A DNA stretch of 60,000 bases from Mesostigma viride (taxonomy: Eukaryota > Streptophyta > Mesostigmatophyceae > Mesostigmatales > Mesostigmataceae). The stretch's first letter is position 1. The number at the start of each line of letters is the position of its first letter. The position numbers and the translations under genes are program-made. The DNA lies in NCBI GenBank assembly GCA_009746045.1, contig RPFO01000103.1:2025857-2085856 (forward strand), given 5' to 3'. The notes under the pieces were generated by a model that searched no databases, was not told where the DNA came from, and saw only the letters and a list, made by a program, of their open reading frames with translations. This document shows positions 43,084-54,600 of the stretch, in pieces.

Positions 43084-44069
43084 TCTCACTTGAAATACAC
43101 GTGGTCGCATTGGGGAGCCGTGGAGCATTTAACCCTCAGGGTGGTGCAGGCCTATAGTAATTTACCGATAAGACAACCAGCACCTTGGTATCGCAGGTTA
43201 ATTGCATTGCATGCATGCATGCCGAGGTCACCAGGTCGATTTTTTTGTGATAAATTTTTTGTCTTATTGATGCTTAGCAGGCCTGCACAGCACGCACTCC
43301 ATGGCAGCACTGCACAAGCACAGAAGCCAATTAGAAACAAACCTAATTTCTCATAAAGCTCAAACCCTCTAATCCATGTACACGCTCTAACACAATGCTC
43401 TAACTAATACAGACACGAGAACATGTAGCTAGTTCCCGAGTGATTTATCTAGTACCAAATCCGAAAGGCTTGCATCACTCCCCGGACAGGAGAACTTTTG
43501 CGGATGACTGTAGGTGTAAGTTGGCGATGCCATGGTATCCGGAGACGTCCGTCCTATAGTCAGCAAAATTGGTGCGAGAGGTCCCCAGTTCGATTCCGGT
43601 CGGATTCATTTGCAGATCGCGTTTTCCGCGTTTTCCGCGGCCTGGCACTGAACGCAAAGGTTTTCACCTTTGCGGAGTGTCTGATCAGAATGTAGCTAGT
43701 AGCACTACGACTTGTACTGTCAGGCCGGACTGGACAACTGTAGCTTTGCAAACAAGTCAGGCAGCCGTAGTTGTCTCACTTGATAGGCACAGTTCTAGCA
43801 GCTAGCAGATATTCAATGATACCAGCTAGCGTGCCGCCGTGCCCTCTAGCTCGCTCGATCTTACTCGTGTATCTGGCATCCCCATCTATAGTGCTTAACG
43901 GTTGGGGGATGATGCAGACGATATTTGTTTAAACTTTTGTGTAATTATTTTTCTAATGAGATTAGCATAGTACTCCGTGGCATGCCTTTGCGCATGACAC
44001 GCAAGTACTTACTTACTTACTTACTTACTATCTGGCATCACTTTCTCCTCTTGGGGGGATCCATGGAGC
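43084..44069. other. Non-coding interval with repeat ends and a tRNA-like segment
   Basis: GTTGTCTCACTTGA occurs at 43080 and 43769, both the R1-type 3' end. (ACTT)n is at 44006-44032. No gene recognised. Confidence 0.35.
43553..43612 (+). repeat. Possible tRNA-derived segment (SINE head)
   Basis: TATAGTCAGCAAAATTGGTG resembles a degenerate A box and CCAGTTCGATTCCGGTC a B box about 30 bases later, too close for a full tRNA because the anticodon arm is missing. Weak. Confidence 0.25.
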
Positions 44070-44080
44070 ATCTCTCACCA

Positions 44081-44833
44081 GGCACGCTTTACGCCAATAC
44101 CGGGCCCTGTGGCGCAAGCCCCTTGGCAAGATCGAGAAACAGGACCTGTTTAAGGTCCTCGTCCTTCCTGTTCTTACGTATGGGGCCGAGACGTGGACCC
44201 TCACCACCGACCTGGCCCGCAAGCTGGACGGCGCGGTCACCAACATGCTGCGATCCATTTTCAGAGTAGGATATGCCGCTCATGTCCGCAATGAGGACCT
44301 GTACCTTGGCATGCCATATATCACCAGCACCGGCGCCTGCAGCTCGTAGGGCACCTAGCTCGCACCAACCAGGTAGACACCTCACGTGGCCCCCCCGCGG
44401 GACTGCGACCAGCTCAGCCTGGCCGGCACCTCCTGACGTGGGCCGGGCTCCGTGATGTTAGACGCCGCAAGGCCCGCACCTTCAAAGAACAGCTAGTAGA
44501 GGACATGGGGGGCCTAGGCCTCTCCGTGATTTGGAAAAAGATGATGGACAAGGCCAAGTGGGCCCAGGTCATAGAGGATCGACAACGAGCCCTCCCCCGT
44601 GGGGAAGCGCCCGCGTGTGCAAACCCGCGGGAGGCACGCCAGACAGATCCCCTAGGGTAGAGTTGATGTTGATAGATTTTGTAGATAGCTGTTGTAGATA
44701 GCTGTTGTAGATAGCTGTTGTAGATAGATTAGACCGGTAGCTAGGACTGTTTGCACCCATCCATCCATCCATCGGGCCGTAAATGCTCCGTGACTCCCCA
44801 ACGGGAGCACGAGTCTAATTAATTAGTTAATTA
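44081..44833 (+). mobile_element. Family B copy B4, 753 bp, 11-bp target duplication
   Basis: ATCTCTCACCA is at 44070-44080 and 44834-44844. It carries the post-RT end of ORF2 from the [12 protein letters not shown] region, a 12-base deletion in [10 protein letters not shown], a 3' UTR in which TAGATAGCTGTTG is repeated three times, the hairpin and a TTAA-rich tail. Shared variants show B1 and B4 come from one source. Confidence 0.88.
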
Positions 44834-44984
44834 ATCTCTCACCATCGAGGGCTGGGCACGAGGCTTTAGACCCTGTTGGATAGGAGACCCCTGGCCGGGC
44901 ATCAATATGGGAGCTGAAACATCCAACTCTTGACCCATACTCCAACATCATCTGTGCCTCACCATATCCCAGCAATGACCTCTT

Positions 44985-45625
44985 TCTTTATTCCATTTTT
45001 GTTTTAGTTATGAAGTGAGACAATTATTATTACTCTTTACTTTGTCTCTTATTTATTATTGTTCTTCTTCTTATTATTATTTACATTTCCTTTTCTTTTT
45101 TCTTTTTCTTTTTCCTTTGTAATGTATACTTCTTACTCTTAATTCTTTTAGCCCCTTCGTGTATGTGTGTATCAAGGAGACAACCAGCGCAGGCCAGAAT
45201 TCGGGAGATTCCGGACCATGGTAGCTCGAGCCTACCGTTATCTTGTCCGCGTGTTCAAGTCCTTCAGGATGATGAACATGAATGGTGATGGATATGTGTA
45301 GCCTTGTTGTGCATTGAAATGTGTATGCGTTCCCTCTTTTCCTCTCAGGGCTATGTGTTACATAAGCTCCCAACGGAGTTATATATGTTCTCAATTAATT
45401 TTCCTTGTTAGTTTTGGTTGTTTTTGTTTTTGTTGTGTGTGTGTGCGTGTGTGTGTTTTCCCTATAAACCTTTCTTGTTACCCTCTGTCTCCCTCCATGC
45501 AGGTCTTCCTAGAGATAGCCACGCGGCTCCCACGGCCTTCGCGTCTTTCCTCTCAGACAACTACCCTAGTCCTTCCACGGCGTACGTTGGATCGCCATGC
45601 GTCCAGGCATTATTGTCTCACTTAA
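44985..45625 (+). mobile_element. Repeat R1, plus copy with two short insertions
   Basis: The T-rich start (TTTACTTTGTCTCTTATTTA), TTTTAGCCCCTTCGTGTATG, a GT-rich run, the TCCATGCAGGTCTTCCTAGAG block and the CAGGCATTATTGTCTCACTT end match the uninterrupted copy at 46005-46430. Insertions lie at 45175-45317, an inverse R2 segment flanked by TGTGTAT, and at about 45343-45397, a family C 3' end flanked by TTTTCCT. Confidence 0.7.
45343..45397 (+). mobile_element. Family C 3' end, about 53 bp, with 7-bp target duplication
   Basis: TTTTCCT precedes and follows it. It contains CAGGGCTATGTGTTACATAA, the GCTCC-CAAC-GGAGT hairpin and a short AATTAA tail. Only the hairpin and about 20 bases upstream were copied. 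Confidence 0.65.
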
Positions 45626-46004
45626 TAGAGGTGGAGGCATAATACATCGGAACTATCTTCTGCCTATCTAATAGCCAATCTATTATAGGAACCATGTTCA
45701 GCATGTCTACGTTAAGGCAATCATTGTTTACATGCTAACTACTCGTACGCGCTTGATCGCCAGAACCATTTACTGGTAATATTTTACGTAGCAGCCTGAC
45801 GCAGTAGCTTAGGAGAACACTGGATGCATCAGCCTAAAGGTACCCTGACCCCTACCTAAACCTTATTTAGCACAAATAGGAGCCTGCTCCTCGTAATCAT
45901 GTCCAATCAGTATCTTCCGTGTTGCGGCGGTCCTTCCGCTGCCTTGCGCGTTTGGCTCCTTAGTGGACTCCTCATATATGCCTCTTGAATGCATTTCGGA
46001 TATG

Positions 46005-46430
46005 AAGTGAGACAACTATGCCTGGACGCATGGCGATCCAACGCCGTGGAAGGACTAGGGTAGTTGTCTGAGAGGAAAGACGCGAAGGCCGCGGGAGCCG
46101 CGTGGCTATCTCTAGGTAGACCTGCATGGAGGGAGACAGAGGGTAACAAGAAAGGTTGATAGGGAAAACACACATACACACACACACCACCACCACTACC
46201 AACACAAACAACCAAAGCTAAGAAGGAAAAGAGGGCACTCATACACGCATACACGAAGGGGCTAAAAGAATAAGTAAGGAGTATACATTACAAAGGGAGA
46301 AAGAAAAAAGAAAAAGAAAGAAAGAAAAAACAAAAGAAAGTATAAATGGTAATAATACGAACAATAATAAATAAAGACAAAGTAAAGAGTAATAATAATA
46401 ACAAAACAAAAATGCATTTCGGATATGTTC
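46005..46430 (-). mobile_element. Repeat R1, uninterrupted minus copy
   Basis: Inverse of 44985-45625 without its insertions, ending GTTGTCTCACTTCATATCC; the same TCATATCCGAAATGCATTT words appear at both ends (45988-46010 and 46410-46430), suggesting a target duplication of GCATTTCGGATATG. Confidence 0.65.
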
Positions 46431-47928
46431 ATGATTGACCAACTAAGGCACTGAGCGGCAACGTCGAATCGTTGCTCTGCGCCTGCAGACCCTGATATCA
46501 GTCCACGGTCTTCGCGAGTAATAGCAAACGACTTGCCAACGCAACTAGTGTCACGCCTTTTCCATGTCAAAGTAGCAACCGTAATACAAATGCCCATGTC
46601 CACGCCAGGTAAGGTTAAACGCTACCGCGGCTGAGGAAGGGTACCAGGAAACGAGCGACACATTTGGCGCACTGAGCCTAATGGTCTGTTAGGCATTCTA
46701 GCGCACGCTGGGGGACGCGAGGCCATCAACGATCTTTTTGCCATTTTCCACCCGCAAATACAGTACAGTAGAGCGATCCTATTCATCCCCGCACGCAGGA
46801 TTCCACAGGCTTTTTTCCCGGACTCTGGCTCAGGCAGGCTCAGGGGCCAAAAAGTTAATCCTTCGGCCAGGCTTCGGCCGAGCTACAGTACTGTACTCTG
46901 TAGTGCAGGAGAAACCCTGCACTCAATGGTGCCACTTGGCAGCAGCATCTGTGCACGGCGCCATTGTGCGCGGGCAAGGTCAGGTCACTCAGGTGGCCAA
47001 AGTATCAAGTTGTAACTAGGTCGAGAATCTGTGCTGCACATCTGCGGCGTGGGACACAACGACAACAACAACACCAACTCGGTCGCAACGTTTTCGTATT
47101 TATGTACTACCGCTCTTGCCAAGATTGGTAGGTTACTCCTAAATATTCCAACTAAGGGCCAATCGTTAATCCCGGCGAAGAGGACAGTTGCGCGAGCATG
47201 CCAAAGAAGGCTTATGTCATTGAGAGAGCAACGCCTTCATTACTGTAAAAGCCCTTTTCGCTGCACGTGCGATAACCAAGAAAAACGTTTCCGCATTGGT
47301 GGCGAGAATCATCTTAAAAAAAATAAAATAAAAAATAAATAAAGTGGAGCTAAGTGAGGGAAGCGCAACGCAACCTGAAATCAACATAATTATTTTCTTG
47401 TCTTTTTGGCCGTGAGACTTAAGCCATGATACTCTGCCCAGTGCCCACCAGAAGTACTTAGCGTGAAAGGCAGCTTCCTCCGCGCAAGCGCTAGCAGCTT
47501 GCCTGTGAGCCTCTGCTACGTACCAATGAGATAGTTCAATCGACAACCATGTAGTCTCTCCTTTGTGACAACCGTCATAAGACGACTCTGTGCTGTGTTA
47601 GTGCACGACTCTTTCTGGACAAATGTAACGCGCCTGTTCACCCTGCTGTCCACATTGAACGAGTAATTGAACGTCAGGAACATGGGCAATTCCCGGGTTC
47701 ATGCAGCTGCAGTGCTTCATTTCTGGGAATTGCCTGGGGCAAGCGCCCTGCTCTGCAAACTATGGTACCCCCGTCCATAATGCGGTCCAGGGATCGACGC
47801 CACCTCTAATGTGACGCAGGAATGAAGATAGCGTTCTTATAACGTGGTGCCCGACGGGTTGTCTGCCTACGCCATCGAGTACTCTACAGTCTAGAAGACA
47901 CCAAGTAAATACAGCATCGAGCGTGGGA
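46431..47928. other. Upstream flank of INTS6, no gene recognised
   Basis: Short frames of about 60-113 codons on both strands match no known family. An A-rich stretch with AATAAA words lies at 47310-47345. The INTS6 promoter should lie towards the right end. Confidence 0.35.
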
Positions 47929-48560
47929 ATGAACGTCGTGTTCGTGCTCGACACGAGCGCCTCCATGAACCAGCGTGTCGCTGGAGGCATGACCATCCTC
48001 GACTCCGCAAAATGCGCTATCGAGCACTTCATTAAGGTAGGCTAGACTTCCGCACACCGTCCCGTGTTGTGCTTTGTGTTAAAGCACGCGCACGCGTACG
48101 ACTTGCCCCTTCCCCTTCCCCCCTCTCCCAGCGCTTCCCTTGTACATCTTTCTGTTCCCCCTGGGTGGGCAGCTGCTTGTCCCCCTGGGACCAGCCCGTT
48201 GTTCAAGGGATGCAGATAACGGATGTGGTTTGGTGCATCCATTGATGACTGCCCTGCTGGCCTGCTTCCCTGCCTGCTTGCCTGCCTGCCTGCCCGCCCG
48301 CCCGCCTGCCCGCCCACCCGCCCGCCCGCCTGCCCGCCCGCCCGCCCGCCCGCCCGCCCGCCCGCCCGCCCGCCCGCCCGCCCGCCCGCCCGCCCGCCCG
48401 CCCGCCGCCCGCCCGCCCGCCCGCCCGCCCGCCCGCCCGCCCGCCCGCCCGCCCGCCCGCCCGCCCGCCCCGCCCGCCCGCCGCCCGCCCGCCCGCCCGC
48501 CCGCCCGCCGCCGCCCGCCCGCCCGCCCGCCCGCCCGCCCGCCGCCCGCCCGCCCGCCCG

Positions 48561-48632
<72 letters not shown>

Positions 48633-51600
48633 CTGCTTCCTTTGCTGATTCTGGCGCAGGTCCGATCCAGGGAGCTCGCCAGCCGATGCGACAAGTAAGT
48701 CGTTGCTCTGCTGTCGTCCACCCTGCTGAAGTCGTTGCCCTGCTGTCATCCGCCCTTTCTTTTGTTGCCCTGCTACTGTTGCTTCACATTGCCCCGCTTC
48801 TGCCGTGGCGCTGCCGTCATCCCCCAGCCTAAGGCGCTGTTCTGCTGTCACCCTCCCCACCAGCAGATTGTTTTGCTGGTGCCCCCCTGCTTCCCTCGTA
48901 GTTCTGCCTGCCGTCATCCCATCACTTCGCTTGTTGTGCTGCTCTGTTTTCCCTCGCTTCTCATCACTCTTCTCCCAATAGCTTGCTCCTTTTTGCGCAC
49001 CCTGTATTCCCCTAGGTTTGCCTCCATCGTTACCCATAACGGGGGCTTCATATACTAGACGCCCTAGTATATGCCCTTCTGTTTCATTTTTATGGTTCAT
49101 CTTAGGGGCCCCACCTGTATTATACGGGGGGGTTGTCGTGGGGGTGTCACATGCGGGTCTCAGGTGGGGAATCTTACCACATTGAAGCAAAAACGGCTGC
49201 ATCAGTTCGTAGCAGTAAGACCTGTGTACAGGATCTTGGCATGGTGGCCGATCTTTGCCCGCCACAACTAGCGCAACCTTTGCTCCGCCAGGCCTTTTCT
49301 CGTGGTCACTGTAGCACCTTTTCTCATGGTCACTATAGCACCCGCTGTTGACGAAGGTGCTACTGCTTTGAGCGCATGGACGAGCTGCTACCGCTGTTGC
49401 TGCAACAGGACTACACTCCGACATCCTCGTTCAAGGCACCCGAATCGAAGACAACGTACCGACACTGGAACGTACCTTTGCTAGACATAGGATGCTGGTA
49501 TAGGACGGTAAGGGTACTTGGATGATTGGGTTATGATATTAGTACTGGGTTGGGTTTACCTCTTAAGCGAAGCCTTGGTGTAGCTGTGCATGTTGCTTTA
49601 AGGCATCTGATTAAAAAGCACACTCGGATCACGATTAGTCAAGGATGCCCCATCGTCCCCATTTCGTCCCATAATTGCTTCGTGCCGGTTTGCCCCCTGG
49701 AGCCCCCCCCCCCCCCCCGTGCCCTCCCCAACCCCCACCGCCCGTGGACGAACGACAGGTACATGCTGGTTACTTGCGACCCCAAGCCATCGGCGCTCAT
49801 GGTACGGTTTCTTTGTTGTAGGGTTCAGGGTAACCGGTTAGTGTTTATAATGTCGGTTGGATGGATGGAGCTGATATAACCGACGGCTCTCATGGTAGGG
49901 ATGCAGCGACGGCTGATTAGGTCTTACGGTAGGGATGCAAGCGGTCTAAGCTTGCGGCATGCACGGCAGGAGTGGAGCGGGCCAGGGTTGCAATGCTGTT
50001 GTGACCTGTTTATTGTGGCCTATTTATGGTGACCTATGGAAGGGATTCCGCAGGGCAGGGGTGTGATGATCTTGTGGCCTGTGTCTAGGCAGGGTGTTGT
50101 CTACTGGGGTTGGGGCCTTCCTGGTTGTCTAGGAACACACCACTGTCTGTGGCGAGTCTCGCCCTTTTAAGCAAAGGCAAAGCAGCCCTCTTAAGCAATG
50201 GCAAGTCTCGCGCATGTTCCTCAGTGGTTGTTGGCTTGCCCCTGTGGGATCAGGGTCTAGAGTTTAGGGTTTAGGGTTTGTCGAACCTTGGTATTCTATA
50301 TGGTTGGTTGTGCGCGTGTACCTTGGTGCACATAAGTTATTCCTCCCATCCACGCACCCTCCGTCACCCCCCTGCCACTCTCAGCACACACACACACACA
50401 CACACACACACGTGTCTTCAACAGGTTTCATGTTCTGGGGTAGTTTGATGACGTTCTTTTCCCATATACATGGTCTGGGGCCTGTGCTTTGATCGTGCAT
50501 GGGTCGCTCTGGTGGTGACACCTAGCTACGAGACCACCACCATCCCACGTGGACAGGGTCGAAGAGTGCTTGATAGTGTTTTGTAATCTCTAAACAGAGA
50601 CACGTTTGCAATCAATGACACTACTTCAAGTTGTGTGCGATGGGGGTGTAATGGCACGCAGCCTTCCTTATCCAGCCACTCAGTTTCTGTCTCAATTTCA
50701 TTCCCTCCTTTTAGCCGGAAGGTCACTCCTTTTAGCCGGAAGGTCGCTCCTTTCAGCCGGAAGGTCACTCCTTTTAGCCGGAAGGTCACTCCTTTTAGCC
50801 GGAAGGTCGCTGCTTTTGCGGAAGGCCACTCCTTTTAGCCGGAAGGCCGCTCCTTTTAGCCGGAAGGCCGCTCCTTTTAGCCGGAAGGTCACTCCTTTTA
50901 GCCGGAAGGCCCCTGTTCCCAGAGGTGTCCTGGCAGTCCCGTTCTACCATCTGCAACTGGGCGGGGCGGGGCAGGGCGGGGCGGGGCGGGGCGGGGCACA
51001 TAAGGGCATATCCCTGCCTCATGGCACTCTTATCTCTCCGTGCTGTTCCTGCCCCCCCCCCCCACACACACCTCCCCCCACTCCCCCCCCCCCTTCCAGG
51101 TGCTGGACCGTTTCCCCTTTGGACGCTTCACGTCAGCCCTCAAGTCGGTGGTGGCGCGCCACCTGTCCGACCTGAGCGGCGCGCTAGGCAAGACATTCGA
51201 GTACTTGTGCTGCCAACGCATGGCCACCGGGCTGGAGACCTATGGTGAGACCTATGGTGCGCCATCTGTACCTTGCCGTGTGTGCATGCCACTGTGGTGC
51301 CGCGGCCATGCCGCTACGGTGCCGCTACGAGACTGTTATAATGCCGCTGTACTCAAGATATCCACACCCAAGTTACAGGGATCTTTTATGGAGTGCAGGC
51401 TGCCAGCCTCACGTGTACTTGTCACATCCTGGGTCGTGTGCTGCGCCTCTCAGTGGCAGTGTGCGTGCCTGGTGGGATGCCACGTGGCGCCTCCCTGCTG
51501 GGGGTCCGATCCCCCATGACCGACGGTTAACCATGATGGCAGCCACGCCGGGCCTTGCCCCAAGCTGGGGTGTGCCTTGCCGCATTACTTGGCCACCAGG

Positions 51601-54600
51601 GGCAGGAAGCGTGCCTTGTCATCACACTCCCCATGATATGCCCTGGTTTATCATGTGCTTTTTCGCTATTTTCTTTACATGAACGGATCCCCCTATTCCT
51701 TCCTGGACTTTGCTGGACGTGTGCTGAGTATGTTTTGGTCTTTCTTTTTTGGAACGATACAACCATTTCCTTCATGGGGGATCGCTCCCCCCTCAGAGTG
51801 CAATCCCCACCCCCCACCCCCTCAGATTGCAACTCTGGCATCTCTCTAGCAGTAGCAGCAGCGTTGGATGGCTGCTGTTCTCTCTCGGCAGATTGGCAGG
51901 TTGCGGGCGAGCCCTGGGATCCCTATTTTCGTTGAGGTAGCCAGCATGCCTGCGCGTCCTTTCGTGGAGCTGGTCAGCATGATTGCGTGTGCTTTCGTGG
52001 AGCTGGTCAGCATGCGCGCTTTCGTGGAGCCTGCCAGCATGAGTGCGCGTCCTTTTGTGGAGCTAGTCTCCATGATTGCGCGTCCTTTCGTGGAGCTAGC
52101 CAGCAAGCAAGACCTCAAGGGCACGTAGTAAGCATGAGCGCATGCTGAGGCGGACCCAGCAGATACTCGAGGGACCATGCAGTTTACGTTGCTAGTTAAT
52201 GTTCGGACTTATCCTATCGCAGCTGGTGTTTTGTGTGCCTTTTTTCCCATGCACTGGCTTTGTAGTTGCGGGACGATTTGACAGGGTGGACACACAGCGT
52301 GGAATGCAACAGGCACATGCAGGCACCGATGTACAAGTCAGGACCAGGAATACAGTCGTGACTGCTTACGAAATGCTATCTAGTTTGCATGACAGCTGGT
52401 TATTGAGACAGCATAGAAAAGCACAGCTGGCAGTGTTATGGTTCGGCGTTCCCAGGAGGTTAGCACGGTCCCACTTGCCACCCCACATCATGGCCATGCA
52501 CGTGCCACCCCAAACCATGGTCCCAGTTGCCACCCTGCATAACATCCCCACTTGTCACTCTAGATCATGGACCCGCTGGCCACTCAGAGCCTTGATTTCT
52601 CAATAGAGATATCATGCCGTTGGCCCCCCTCTAGTCCCGCTGCTCTTGGCCTCTTGCCCCTTCCCCCGCCGTCTCTTCTTCCCTCCTCGTCCATCTAAAC
52701 ACACGCCTGCCTGCTTGCCTTCTATGCCCCACCCTCCCTCTTTTTCCTTATCCACCCCCCCGCCTCCATTGCCCAAATGCTCTCCCTTCCCCCCTCGGCC
52801 GCCACCCCTGTGGTCCCCTGCCCCAGGCATGGGTCGCAACCCTGGGCTGGTGGAGCATACGCTGGTGCTTCTCCTGACAGACGGCACGCAGCTGACCGAC
52901 CTGGTGAGTTATTTGGCCCCCCAACGCCTTATCACTTACCCTCCGCCCCCCTTGCTATGTCCTGGAGGGGCTGTGGTACGCGGCGCACATGTCCGTGATG
53001 TTGAGAGGGGGATGCGAGCGGGCGTGCACAGTATGATGGGCGCTTTGCGTTGGAAGGCAAGAAAAATGTAAAGAATATAGAGTGTACCTCTGTCTAAAGG
53101 AAAGCCAGACCGTTGGGTGTCCAATTATTTCACATACGTATCATACACCGCATGCAGCAGCTTTATCTTGTTTACAGTAGGCAGTTGCACAAACTTGAGC
53201 CTACTTCATGCGCAGTTTTGCGTATGATACAATGCTTTTTTTCTAATAAAATGTTAATCGTACCATTCTGTATGATTTTTCTTCTGTCAGACTGCATCGG
53301 CAATTTTGCAGAGGTGCGGCAGGCTGCCGTTTGTTGTGCTTACAATTATAGTAGAATGATAGTTCTGTTCTTGCGTCAGCTGCTGGCATCGTATCCACTG
53401 TCCCCACAGTCAAGCGGTACTACTCACTTGCACCGCTTGGCCTCAAAGTCAACTTCCATGCCACTTACAACGCGCCACTTGGCGTTCATCTGCCCCCCTG
53501 GTGTCCCCCCTGATGGCTACCCCGAGCAGCGGGGCGAGCTGTCGTCCCTGACCATCCCTGGGTCGCGCCTGCCAGGTGCCGAGTTGACAGAGCAGCCGTT
53601 TCGATGGGACCAACGGCTCTTCTCGCTGGTGCTGAGGTGAGGGAAAACACAGGCACGCGCTGTTCCACACATGCGGCATTTTTCTTATGGGACTAGCCGC
53701 TCTTCTCGCTGGTGCTGCGGTCAGCGAAAAGACAAGAAAGTGACCTGTATTGCTTTATTCCAAGAGCTCTTTGTTTCCTATTCATGGGCAACCTTTTTTG
53801 CCCGACCAGCACGCACTCTCGTTCGCGCGTATATAAAGAGAAAGGGAAGGGAACCCTGTGGATGATAATGCTTTCTTATTCGTCTACTATGCTATGTACT
53901 GCTATCTATTTATGATTTCTCTTCTCTTCTACCTATGTTGCTCCACTCTATTCTATCTATGTACTGCTATCTATTTATGATTTCTCTTCTCTTCTACCTA
54001 TGTTGCTCCACTCTATTCTATGTACTGCTATCTATTTATGATTTCTCTTCTCTTCTACCTATGTTGCTCCACTCTATTCTATCTATGTACTGCTATCTAT
54101 TTATGATTTCTCTTCTCTTCTACCTATGTTGCTCCACTCTATTCTATGTACTGCTATCTATTTATGATTTCTCTTCTCTTCTACCTATGTTGCTCCACTC
54201 TATTCTATGTACTGCTATCTATTTATGATTTCTCTTCTCTTCTACCTATGTTGCTCCACTCTATTCCATCCACTTGCATGCGTTCAAGGAGGCTACAGGA
54301 CATAGGGATACTGAACATGCGCTATCACCCTAGCACGATGGCATGTAACAAGAATATGCGCGCATGTACGCATCCATATCTCCCTTGCGCAGGCGCCCGA
54401 GTATTGGGGTCCTCATCACACCCCTTGGACTAGATTTGTATGGTGGTTGTTTACAGACCATTTTGATAAGCACGCAAGGTTTACCCTGTTGGCTGGCTGA
54501 TGTGGCCCGTTACGGCTTAAAAGTGCCACAACCACGCCTGGATTATCGCAACATGAACGACTAAAAAGCTGCTGTGCATATGAAGCGGTTGCTGCATACG

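Noticed and set aside
44855-44915. TTGGATAGGAGACCCCTGG as a 5S rRNA fragment
   Set aside because: It resembles the 5S internal control region for about 19 bases, but neither flank matches and no 5S fold is evident.
48042-49424. 460-codon minus frame with AGRQAGGRAGG repeats
   Set aside because: It is created by the GCCC/CTGC microsatellite and runs antisense across INTS6 exon 2.
50260-50281. TTTAGGG repeats as an interstitial telomere
   Set aside because: Only two to three degenerate units; too short to support a claim.
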